64,000 nt of DNA from Streptomyces tendae (lineage in GTDB: Bacteria > Actinomycetota > Actinomycetes > Streptomycetales > Streptomycetaceae): the NCBI RefSeq assembly GCF_014650435.1, contig NZ_BMUY01000008.1, forward strand, positions 318,285 through 382,284, written 5' to 3'. The translations under genes were made by a program, and so were the position numbers. The first letter of the stretch is position 1. Each line of letters begins with the position of its first letter. Shown here piece by piece: positions 16,152-23,976 of the stretch. Below the pieces are notes generated by a model. The model ran no database searches. It had not been told where the DNA came from and saw only the letters and a list, made by a program, of their open reading frames with translations.

Positions 16152-17048
16152 TCAGGTGGTCATCGCGTCCAGGTCGTCCAGGTCGATGACCGCACCGGAG
16201 GGGGCCTTCGCGGGCACCGGCTCGTCGAAGTCGGTGAGGGTGAGGGTGTGGGACTCCTGCTCGAACCCGCTCTCGACGCGCAGCAGGAACGGCTTGCCCT
16301 CCGTGGCGACGTACAGCGTGGTGCGGTGCGAGCCGGTCGTCTCGTGCAGGGTGATCGCCGGGGTGCCGTCGACGGTGGTGACCTTGCCGCGGGTCAGCTT
16401 CGACCGGGTGCCGTCACCGCTTTCCCCGCCTTCGCCGCCGTCGTCCAGCAGCTTGTCCAGGTCGCAGAAACCGGTCATGGCCTTCGCGTCCGGTCCGTCG
16501 GCGGGCATGCTCGTCCACCGTCCGGCCAGCAGGGTCGCCAGAGCCTCGTTGCCGGCCTGCGGCTCGTCCTTGTCCAGGGTCCGCAGGAACCGCTTGTCGA
16601 ACTTGACGTAGAGGGTGTCGCCGGTCCTGATCAACTCCATCTGGCCCTGGTCGTCCACGCCCATCGTCCCGGCGCATCCGCCCTTCCGGTCCAGGGCGAC
16701 GTCGAGATTCAGGGAGCCGCCGCTCTCCTCGTCCGGGACACTGCCGGTGAAGTGCACTGAGCGTGCCCCGGTGGTGGCTATCCGGGCCTGCTCGGAGATC
16801 TCCTCGCCGGTCAGCCCGGCGAACGGTTCGTCCGATGCCGACGCGGACGCCTCCGCCGGTGCCGCGGTCGAGCCGGGTGCGGAGGCGGCCGGCGACGCGG
16901 TCGCCGATCCGCCGGACGCCGCGGACCGGGCGGCCCCGTCGGACGCGCCGTCGCCCCCCTGGTCCGACTGGCAGCCGGTCAGGCAGGCGGTGGCGCCCGC
17001 GGCGAGCAGGAGAGCGGTGAGTGCGGTACGGCGCGCGCGACGGCGCAT
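16152..17048 (-). CDS. LppX/LprG-like lipoprotein
   Basis: 298 residues. The signal peptide has a lipobox (CLTGC around residue 26), then a Ser/Ala/Gly-rich spacer to about residue 72. The globular domain (EQARIATTGARSVHFTG, DTLYVKFDKRFL, ITLHETTGSHRTTLYVATEG) resembles actinobacterial LppX/LprG lipid-carrier-like folds. GGGGGA precedes ATG 17048. It follows the small exported protein at 17097-17588 by 48 bases on the same strand, so they may be cotranscribed. A lipid-binding role is inferred from fold resemblance only. Confidence 0.8.
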   Translation of the reverse strand: MRRRARRTALTALLLAAGATACLTGCQSDQGGDGASDGAARSAASGGSATASPAASAPGSTAAPAEASASASDEPFAGLTGEEISEQARIATTGARSVHFTGSVPDEESGGSLNLDVALDRKGGCAGTMGVDDQGQMELIRTGDTLYVKFDKRFLRTLDKDEPQAGNEALATLLAGRWTSMPADGPDAKAMTGFCDLDKLLDDGGEGGESGDGTRSKLTRGKVTTVDGTPAITLHETTGSHRTTLYVATEGKPFLLRVESGFEQESHTLTLTDFDEPVPAKAPSGAVIDLDDLDAMTT

Positions 17049-17096
17049 GATGGATCCCCCAGGGATTCTTGGTGAAGAGTGAGCCCGGTACGGCGC

Positions 17097-17588
17097 TCAG
17101 AACTGGCCGTTGCCGAGCAGTTCGCCGTCGGCATCGTAGATCGTGACGAGGCCGTTCTCGCTGTCCTTCCAGTCGGCGAACGAGGAGGCGATGAGCTTGG
17201 CCGGGCCCGTGCCCTCGCCCATGATGCCGCCGGTGAAGTCGGTGTAGACGTCGGCGGCGTCGAGGATGTCGTTCTGCTCGTCGGCGCCCTGCACCTTGGT
17301 GACGTGGGAGACGGCGTCCTTCTCCTTGGGCGTCCCGTTCTTCTGCACGAACGCCTTGAACTGTTCGGCCTGGGACGCCTTCTTCTCGGCCTTGTCCTCG
17401 GTCTTGTCGTCGGCCTTGTCCTCGGCGGGCTTGGCCTCGGAGGCGCCGCCGGTCTTCTCGCCCGCGCTCGCCGAGGTCCGGTTGTCGCTCTTGGCGTCGC
17501 CGTCCCCGTCGCCCGCGTTCGCCGACAGCGCGCCGATGACGGCGATCCCCACCACGGCACCCAGCGCGATCTTGGTCTTCATCCCCAT
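17097..17588 (-). CDS. Exported Lys/Ala-rich hypothetical protein
   Basis: 163 residues. An N-terminal hydrophobic segment (IALGAVVGIAVIGALSA) is a signal peptide or anchor. An Asp/Lys/Ala-rich low-complexity stretch follows (about 25-75). The C-terminal domain (EQFKAFVQKNGTPKEKDAV, DVYTDFTGG, LVTIYDADGELLGNGQF) is not one I recognise. GAGAGGA lies upstream of ATG 17588, with a second ATG two codons in. It probably shares a promoter region with the LppX-like gene downstream and with the divergent methylase gene. Confidence 0.75.
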   Translation of the reverse strand: MGMKTKIALGAVVGIAVIGALSANAGDGDGDAKSDNRTSASAGEKTGGASEAKPAEDKADDKTEDKAEKKASQAEQFKAFVQKNGTPKEKDAVSHVTKVQGADEQNDILDAADVYTDFTGGIMGEGTGPAKLIASSFADWKDSENGLVTIYDADGELLGNGQF

Positions 17589-17625
17589 GACGTCGGTCCT
17601 CTCCCCAGAGACAGATCGGTCGACC

Positions 17626-17704
17626 GTGAACCGAAGCCCATCGCCTCGGCCGGTTCGATGGGTCAATGACAGCAGAGCTTGTGAACCGAGTCAACACGGT
17701 TCAC
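17626..17704. promoter_or_regulatory. GTGAACCG inverted and direct repeats, candidate operator
   Basis: GTGAACCG (17681-17688) and CGGTTCAC (17697-17704) form a perfect 8-8-8 inverted repeat. A third GTGAACCG half-site lies at 17626-17633 and a degenerate GTGAATCGG near 17726. They lie between the divergent exported-protein and methylase genes. A TAGGAT -10-like box for the methylase is at 17755-17760. Confidence 0.5.
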
Positions 17705-17793
17705 GTGGAGTGGTTAGTACACGATGTGAATCGGGTCGGGTATCGATTCATCGGTAGGATCGGCATCACACACCAGGACGAGGGGGCCCGAGC

Positions 17794-19860
17794 GTGCAGG
17801 ACCACGGGACAGAGGTGACCGCCGCCGGGATCGCCCGGCTCGCCGGCGTCGGCCGGGCCGCCGTCAGCAACTGGCGCCGCCGCCACGCGGACTTCCCCAA
17901 ACCGGTCGGCGGCACCGAGACCAGCCCGTCCTTCGCCCTCGCCGACGTCGAGGCATGGCTGCGCGCCCAGGGAAAACTCGCCGAGGTCCCCCCGCGCGAA
18001 CGCGTCTGGCAGCAACTCGTCGGCCACCCCGAGGGACCGGCAGCCGCCCTGGTGCACGCCGGCTGCGCCCTGCTGCTCGTCCACGACCGCCCGACCCTGT
18101 GGCTGGAGGCGAGCGCCGGCTCCGACGAACGCCTCGCCGACCTGCTGCCCGCCGCCCTCGACCAGGTGCTCGACGCCCGCTTCGGCCCCGGCCCCGAGCG
18201 CGCCGTCACCACCCCGGCCGGCCCCCGCCTGCTCCCCTCCGCACCGCTCCTGCGCGGCGCCGCCGAACTCGCCGCCGGGTCGGGCGCCCGCAATGCCTAC
18301 GAGTTCCTGCTCGGCCGGCACCTCGACGCCAACCCGCGGCAGTACACGCTCACCCCGGACCCGCTCGCCGACCTGATGGCCGAACTCGCCGGCCCCGCCC
18401 GCACGGTGCTCGACCCCGCCTGCGGCACCGGGTCCCTCCTGCGCGCCGCCGCCGCCACAGCCCGGCCCGGTCAGGAGCTCTACGGCCAGGACCCCGGTCA
18501 GGAGCTCTACGGCCAGGACAGCGACCCCGCACTGGCCGCGCTCACCGCGCTGCGGCTCGCCCTGAGCACGGACGCCGCCGTGCGCATCGCCGCGGGAGAC
18601 AGCCTGCGCGCGGACGCCCGCCCCGGCCTGCGCGCCGACGCCGCGCTCTGCCATCCGCCGTTCAACGAGCGCAACTGGGGACACGACGAACTCGCCTACG
18701 ACCCCCGCTGGGAGTACGGCTTCCCGGCCCGCACCGAGTCCGAACTGGCCTGGGTGCAGCACGCCCTGGCCCGGGTCAGGGACGGCGGCACCGTCGTCGT
18801 CCTCATGCCGCCCGCCGCGGCCTCCCGCCGCTCCGGCCGCCGGGTCCGCGCCGACCTGCTGCGCCGGGGCGCACTGCGCGCCGTGATCGCCCTGCCGGCC
18901 GGCGCGGCACCCCCGTACAACCTCCCCCTGCACCTGTGGGTGCTGCGCCGGCCCGAGCGGGCGCCCGCACAGCCCGGACTCCTGCTCGCCGACACGGGGC
19001 AGTTCGCCGGGGAGGGGCGCGGCGGACCGGACTGGCGGTCCGTCCGGGAGACCGTGCTCGACGCCTGGAGCGCCTTCGACCGCACCGGCCGGCTCGACGA
19101 ACGGCCGGGGGCGGCCCGCTGTCTGCCCGTCATCGAACTCCTCGACGACGACGTCGACCTGGCCCCCGCCCGCCACCTGCCGCCCCCCGGCGCCACCGGC
19201 GACACCGGACGGCTCACGGAGGTGCGCGAACGCCTGGACGAGACCCTGCGGCTGACCGCGGAACTGACCCCCGAGCCCCCCTCCGCCAAGAGCGCCGCGC
19301 CCCGCCGCCCGCTCACCACCGTCGGTGAACTCGCCCGCGGCGGCGCCCTCACCCTGCGCACCGGGACGAACGGCGGCCACGCGCGCGTGCCCCTGCTCAC
19401 CGACCACGACGTCCTCACCGGCACCGGCCCCTCGGGCACCCTCCCGGAGGGCGACGAGGAACCCGTGCTGACCGAACCCGGCGACGTCGTCGTTCCCGTC
19501 CTCGGCGGCGGCTCCGTCGCGCGCGTGATCGACGACGCCACGGCCGGCGCCGCGCTGGGGCGCAACCTCGTGCTCCTGCGCCCCGACCCCGCCGCCCTCG
19601 ACCCCTGGTTCCTCGCCGGGTTCCTGCGCGGCACCGCCAACCACCGGCGGGCCAGCAGCCACGCCTCCACCGCCACCCGCCTCGACGTGCGGCGCCTGCA
19701 ACTGCCCCGACTGCCCCTCGACGCCCAGCGCGGCTACGGCGACCGCTTCCGCGCCCTCGACGAGTTCGAGCGCGCGCTGAGGCTCGCCGGCCGCCTGGGG
19801 GAGCAGTTGGTGCGCGGCATGTACGACGGGCTCACGGACGGCACGGTCGCCCCCGGCTGA
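17794..19860 (+). CDS. Orphan N6-adenine methylase-like protein with N-terminal HTH and HsdS-like C-terminus
   Basis: 688 residues. Residues about 8-58 form a helix-turn-helix (GIARLAGVGRAAVSNWRRR). A HsdM-type methylase core has SAM motif I DPACGTG (207-213), but motif IV reads H287-P-P-F instead of the usual N/D-P-P-F/Y. Residues about 500-688 resemble a type I specificity half (TVGELARGG, LTEPGDVVVPVLGGGSVARV, RLDVRRLQLPRLPL). No restriction or second specificity gene is adjacent. A perfect 27-base in-frame duplication (PGQELYGQD twice) follows motif I. GTG 17794 is the start. It could be a methylase-derived DNA-binding regulator; activity is doubtful with H287. Confidence 0.85.
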   Translation: MQDHGTEVTAAGIARLAGVGRAAVSNWRRRHADFPKPVGGTETSPSFALADVEAWLRAQGKLAEVPPRERVWQQLVGHPEGPAAALVHAGCALLLVHDRPTLWLEASAGSDERLADLLPAALDQVLDARFGPGPERAVTTPAGPRLLPSAPLLRGAAELAAGSGARNAYEFLLGRHLDANPRQYTLTPDPLADLMAELAGPARTVLDPACGTGSLLRAAAATARPGQELYGQDPGQELYGQDSDPALAALTALRLALSTDAAVRIAAGDSLRADARPGLRADAALCHPPFNERNWGHDELAYDPRWEYGFPARTESELAWVQHALARVRDGGTVVVLMPPAAASRRSGRRVRADLLRRGALRAVIALPAGAAPPYNLPLHLWVLRRPERAPAQPGLLLADTGQFAGEGRGGPDWRSVRETVLDAWSAFDRTGRLDERPGAARCLPVIELLDDDVDLAPARHLPPPGATGDTGRLTEVRERLDETLRLTAELTPEPPSAKSAAPRRPLTTVGELARGGALTLRTGTNGGHARVPLLTDHDVLTGTGPSGTLPEGDEEPVLTEPGDVVVPVLGGGSVARVIDDATAGAALGRNLVLLRPDPAALDPWFLAGFLRGTANHRRASSHASTATRLDVRRLQLPRLPLDAQRGYGDRFRALDEFERALRLAGRLGEQLVRGMYDGLTDGTVAPG
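18466..18519 (+). repeat. Perfect 27-bp in-frame tandem duplication inside the methylase gene
   Basis: Bases 18466-18492 and 18493-18519 are identical and encode PGQELYGQD twice, just after SAM motif I in the region of strand beta-2. Perfect identity suggests a recent event. Confidence 0.95.
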
Positions 19861-20007
19861 GCCGCCCGCGCGGACCGGGTGACCAGGACGACAACGGTTC
19901 GGTACAACCGTGACCCGTTGTCCGTCCCGGCCTATACGCTCGGACTCCCACTCCGGACGGCACGGCCCGTTCGACGAGTCTTCGGCATCACCGGTCCAGG
20001 AGCAGTC

Positions 20008-20568
20008 ATGTACGGCAACAGCGCCGGGCCGCCGCCAACCCGCGGCGCGGCCACTGTCATCACCCTGCGCGTGCTGTACGCCGCGGCCGGTTTCCTGAGC
20101 TGCGGTCTGCTCGCCTGCGTACCGCTGTTCCGGGTCGCCGTCCTGCGCGGCCGCTGGTACGACTGGACGGCCGCCTGGGCGAGCCTGCCGTTGTCCATCG
20201 CCTGCCTCGCCGTGGTCGGTTCGCTGCCCGAGACGGACCACCGGACGGACGCCGCGATGGCCGGGCTCCTGCTGATAGGGGCGGCGGCCTCCGCGTACTT
20301 CCTCGTGGTCGACATCCGCGCGCACGCCGCCCCGCGGCCGTTCCTCGGCAACCCGCCGCCCCACGCCCCCTTCCCAGGACCGCACTACGGTCCGGGGCAT
20401 TCGGTGGGGCCCTACCCGCCTCCCGCCCCCGTCCAGCACCCCGTCACGCCGCCGCAGCAGCAGCCGGCGCCCGCCCGCATCGACCAGGTCCGCGCCGAAC
20501 TCGACGAACTCAGCGACTACCTGCGCAGCCACGACGGCCGCGACGGCGGCCACCAGGGCGGAAGGTGA
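20008..20568 (+). CDS. Small membrane protein coupled to the Ser/Thr kinase
   Basis: 186 residues. Three or four hydrophobic helices (around residues 12-40, 55-72 and 85-105) are followed by a Pro/His/Tyr-rich tail and a short C-terminal helix (IDQVRAELDELSDYLRS). AGGAG at 19998-20002 precedes ATG 20008. Its stop overlaps the kinase start by four bases (GTGA), so the two are made together. Because the kinase has no membrane helix of its own, this protein may be its anchor or substrate; that is inference. Family unknown to me. Confidence 0.8.
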   Translation: MYGNSAGPPPTRGAATVITLRVLYAAAGFLSCGLLACVPLFRVAVLRGRWYDWTAAWASLPLSIACLAVVGSLPETDHRTDAAMAGLLLIGAAASAYFLVVDIRAHAAPRPFLGNPPPHAPFPGPHYGPGHSVGPYPPPAPVQHPVTPPQQQPAPARIDQVRAELDELSDYLRSHDGRDGGHQGGR

Positions 20569-22097
20569 CCGTGTCGACGGGACGCGTCGTCGCCGGCCGG
20601 TACGAGCTGTCCACGCTCATCGGTCAGGGCGGCATGGGCCAGGTATGGACGGCCTACGACCGGCGCCTGGACCGGCGCGTGGCGGTGAAGCTGCTGCGCC
20701 CCGACAAGGTGGCCGGGCAGGAGGCCGACGAACTGCGACGCCGGTTCGTGCGGGAGTGCCGGATCACCGCACAGGTCGACCACCCCGGCCTGGTCACGGT
20801 GCACGACGCGGGCAGCGAGGGCGAGGAGCTGTTCCTCGTCATGCAGTACGTCGACGGCGCCGACCTCTCCGACCACCTCGCCGAGCACGAGCCCTACCCC
20901 TGGCAGTGGGCCGTCGCCGTCGCCGCGCAACTGTGCGCCGTACTCAGCGCCGTGCACGCCGTGCCGATCGTCCACCGCGACCTCAAGCCGCGCAACGTCA
21001 TGGTCAAGCAGGACGGCACCGTCACCGTCCTCGACCTCGGCGTCGCCTCCGTCATGGACGCCGACACCACCCGCCTCACCCACACCGGCACCCCCATCGG
21101 CTCGCCCGCCTACATGGCACCCGAGCAGGCCATGGGCGGCGCCGTCGGCCCCTACACCGACCTGTACGCACTCGGCGTACTCCTGCACGAACTGCTCAGC
21201 GGCGACGTGCCGTTCGCCGGGTCGACGGCCCTCGGCGTACTGCACCGGCACCTGTACGAGCCCCCGCTGCCCGTGCGCCGCATCCGCCCGGAGATCCCCG
21301 AGGCACTCGAAGCCCTGGTCCTGCGCCTGCTCGCCAAGGACCCGCAGCACCGCCCCGACTCCGCCCAGGAGGTCTACGAGCACCTCGCGCTGCTGCTGCC
21401 CGCCCGCGGCATGCCCACCGGCGGCCCCCTGGACCCCACCCGGCCCTTCGTGCGCCCGCACGCTCCGTGGCCCGATCGCGCCCGCACCCCCGCGCCGCAA
21501 CCCGCGCCCGTACCGGCCGCCGCCGAGGCCGCCAAGCCGGACGTCGCACGCGCCGTCGACGACGTCAAGCGCCTGCTCGGCGAGGGCCGCATCACCCAGG
21601 CCGTCGACATCCTCGGCGCGATCCTGCCCGCCGCCGCCGAACAGCACGGCGAACGCTCCCCGGTCGTGCGCACCCTGCGCAAGCAGTACGCGGCGACCCT
21701 CATGGACGACGGTCAGTACCGGCGCGCCCTGCCCGAACTGCGCCGCCTCGCCGACGAACGCGCCGCCGAGGCCGGCCAGGCCGACCCGCGGTCCCTGCGC
21801 CACCGCTACGACGCCGCCCAGTGCCTGGAACAGCTCGGCGAACCGGCCGCCGCCCTCGCCGAGTACCGGGCCCTGCTGCCGTACTACGAGAACCAGTACG
21901 TCGCCGGCGACCCCGACCTCGCCCACGACGTGCGCCGCCGCATCGGCCACCTGCTGCTCGCCCTCGGCGACCGTGCCGCCGCCCACGACACGCTGGTCCG
22001 GCTGCTGCACGACGTGGAGCGCGTCCACGGCCCCGGCCACCCGCTCGCCGCCGACATCCGGCGCACGCTGCAGTGGCTGGGCCAGGTGCGCGGCTGA
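20565..22097 (+). CDS. Soluble Ser/Thr protein kinase with C-terminal TPR-like repeats
   Basis: 510 residues. The kinase domain (about 12-270) has the glycine loop IGQGGMGQV, catalytic Lys in VAVKLL, HRDLKPRNVM (H137-R-D139), DLG instead of DFG near 157, and activation segment GTPIGSPAYMAPEQ, so it should be active. A Pro/Ala linker (about 285-330) leads to tetratricopeptide-like helices (about 335-510), with no transmembrane segment. Streptomyces have many PknB-type kinases; the TPR tail probably recruits partners. It is translationally coupled to the membrane protein upstream. Confidence 0.93.
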   Translation: MTVSTGRVVAGRYELSTLIGQGGMGQVWTAYDRRLDRRVAVKLLRPDKVAGQEADELRRRFVRECRITAQVDHPGLVTVHDAGSEGEELFLVMQYVDGADLSDHLAEHEPYPWQWAVAVAAQLCAVLSAVHAVPIVHRDLKPRNVMVKQDGTVTVLDLGVASVMDADTTRLTHTGTPIGSPAYMAPEQAMGGAVGPYTDLYALGVLLHELLSGDVPFAGSTALGVLHRHLYEPPLPVRRIRPEIPEALEALVLRLLAKDPQHRPDSAQEVYEHLALLLPARGMPTGGPLDPTRPFVRPHAPWPDRARTPAPQPAPVPAAAEAAKPDVARAVDDVKRLLGEGRITQAVDILGAILPAAAEQHGERSPVVRTLRKQYAATLMDDGQYRRALPELRRLADERAAEAGQADPRSLRHRYDAAQCLEQLGEPAAALAEYRALLPYYENQYVAGDPDLAHDVRRRIGHLLLALGDRAAAHDTLVRLLHDVERVHGPGHPLAADIRRTLQWLGQVRG

Positions 22098-22271
22098 CCA
22101 CCGGCCGACGACCACCGGCCGACGACCTCCGGGTGCGGGCGGGCGCGAGGCGGTGCCCGAAGTCCTGATGAATCGTTGGTCCAATGGGTTGGCCAGAGCC
22201 GGGCCACTGCCTAACATCGATCATCGCAAGACCTTGTGCACCGTCGCACAATCTCCAAACGGGAGGTTCCC

Positions 22272-22922
22272 TTGCACCGCCGCAGCCGCCGTCGCCCCGC
22301 GCTTCTCCTCACCGCCGCGATCGCCGCAGCGGCCCCCCTGCTCACCGCCTGCGGCAACGACGCGCATCCGGGCGCGGCGGCCGTCGTCGGCGACCAGCGG
22401 ATCACCGTCGCCCAGCTGGAGAGCCGCGTCGACGAGGTGCGCGAGGCCCAGCGCGCCGCCGTCCCCGACGACAGCCAGTACCAGCAGGTCGTCGCCCGCA
22501 CCGGCACCCTCACCCGCGACACCCTGCACGGCATGGTCCTCGACCGGGTCCTGCACCGCGCCGCCCAGGACGCCGGGGTGACCGTCAGCCGCAAGGAGGT
22601 GCAGGACATGCGCGGCGAGCTGGAGGGGCAGGCCGGCGGCCCCGAGCAGCTGGAGACGGCCTGGCTCCAGCAGTACGGCGTCGCCCCCGACCGCCTCGAC
22701 GACAACCTCTCCGTCCAGATCGAGGCCCAAAAGCTCGCCCAGAGCCTCGGCACCGACACCAGCAGGCCCGAGTTCTGGCAGGCCCTGTCCGACGCCTCCA
22801 AGAAGCTCGACGTCGACCTCAACCCGCGCTACGGCACCTGGGACGTCCAGAAGAGCAGCCGCGTCGACACCCGGACCCCGTGGGTGCGGGAGATCACGGC
22901 GGACGCCCAGCAGCCCGCATAG
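22272..22922 (+). CDS. SurA-N-like lipoprotein (TTG start)
   Basis: 216 residues. A basic N-terminus and signal peptide end in lipobox LLTAC near residue 26. The globular part (AAVVGDQRITVAQLESRVDEV, LDRVLHRAAQDAGVTVSRKEV) resembles the N-terminal chaperone segment of SurA/PrsA-type foldases, but no rotamase domain follows. TTG 22272 is preferred because GGGAGG lies at 22261-22266, five bases away; an upstream in-frame ATG at 22236 has no ribosome site. It sits just upstream of mazG. It is probably an extracytoplasmic folding factor of uncertain client range. Confidence 0.85.
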   Translation: MHRRSRRRPALLLTAAIAAAAPLLTACGNDAHPGAAAVVGDQRITVAQLESRVDEVREAQRAAVPDDSQYQQVVARTGTLTRDTLHGMVLDRVLHRAAQDAGVTVSRKEVQDMRGELEGQAGGPEQLETAWLQQYGVAPDRLDDNLSVQIEAQKLAQSLGTDTSRPEFWQALSDASKKLDVDLNPRYGTWDVQKSSRVDTRTPWVREITADAQQPA

Positions 22923-22998
22923 CCCCACTGACCAGCGGCGATACGGCCCCCTGTGGACAACTCGGGGGGCCGTCGGCGGTGTGCGTTAGGTTCGGGGA

Positions 22999-23976
22999 GT
23001 GAACGCAACCACCGCCGGCCCGACCGCCCCCGACCAGGGCCGCATCGTCCTGCTCACCACCAGCCACCGCGTCGCCCCCGGCCTGCTGTCCTGGCCCGCC
23101 TGGCAGGCCCTGCGCACCGCCGACCGCGTCCTGTGCGCCGACGGAGCCCACCCGCAGCTGCCGTACCTGCGCGAGGCGGGCATCCGGGTCGACGAGGCGG
23201 CCCCGACCGCCGAGGAGCTGGTCGACGCCTGCACCGGAGGCCGCACGGCGGTGGTCGTCGCGACCGGCGAGGGCGACCCCGCGCTCACCGACGGCCTGGC
23301 CCGCCTCGCCGGCTCCGGCCGCGTCCCGATGCCCGACCTCGAACTGCTCCCCGCCTCCTACGACCTCCCGGGCGCCCGCCTCCTCGACCTCGTCCAGGTC
23401 ATGGACCGCATCCGCCTCGAATGCCCCTGGTCCTCGCAGCGCACCCACAAGGGCCTGGCCAAGTACGCCATCGAGGAGGCATACGAACTCGTCGAGGCCA
23501 TCGAGGACGGCGACCGCGACGAACTGCGGGAGGAGCTGGGCGACGTGCTCCTCCAGGTCGTCTTCCACGCCCGCATCGCCGAGGAGGACCCGGACGCCCC
23601 GTTCTCCGTCGACGACGTGGCCGGCACCATCGTCGACAAGCTCGTCCACCGCCACCCGCACGTCTTCGGCGACGAGACGGCCGACACCCCCGAGGAGGTC
23701 CGGGAGCACTGGCTGCGCACCAAGGCCGCCGAGAAGCAGCGCACCTCGGTCACCGAGGGCGTCCCCCTCGGCCAGCCCGGCCTCGCCCTCGCCGCCAAGC
23801 TCCACTCCCGCGTCCGCACCGCCGGCCTCGACGTCCCGCTGCCCGCCGGCGAGGGCATCGGCTACGAGCTCCTCGCCCTCGCCGCCCGCGCCGAGTCCGA
23901 GGGCGCCGATCCCGAGGCGGCCCTGAGAGCGGCGGCCCGCACCTACCGGGACGCGATCCGGGCGGTCGAGGGATGA
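22999..23976 (+). CDS. mazG: Nucleoside triphosphate pyrophosphohydrolase MazG
   Basis: 325 residues. The first 110 or so resemble a degenerate tetrapyrrole-methylase-like (YabN-type) domain. The rest is a MazG domain: CPWSSQRTHKGLAKYAIEEA, YELVEAIEDGD and REELGDVLLQVVFHARIAEE, with the acidic residues that bind magnesium. A second weaker half follows. MazG hydrolyses non-canonical NTPs and lowers (p)ppGpp. GTG 22999 has GGGGAG adjacent. Its stop overlaps the P450 start by four bases, an unusual partnership that may simply reflect operon packing. Confidence 0.93.
   Translation: MNATTAGPTAPDQGRIVLLTTSHRVAPGLLSWPAWQALRTADRVLCADGAHPQLPYLREAGIRVDEAAPTAEELVDACTGGRTAVVVATGEGDPALTDGLARLAGSGRVPMPDLELLPASYDLPGARLLDLVQVMDRIRLECPWSSQRTHKGLAKYAIEEAYELVEAIEDGDRDELREELGDVLLQVVFHARIAEEDPDAPFSVDDVAGTIVDKLVHRHPHVFGDETADTPEEVREHWLRTKAAEKQRTSVTEGVPLGQPGLALAAKLHSRVRTAGLDVPLPAGEGIGYELLALAARAESEGADPEAALRAAARTYRDAIRAVEG

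Noticed and set aside
17794..19860. Type I restriction or BREX-like defence system
   Set aside because: Only one gene is present: no hsdR, pglZ, brxC or second specificity gene in the flanks.
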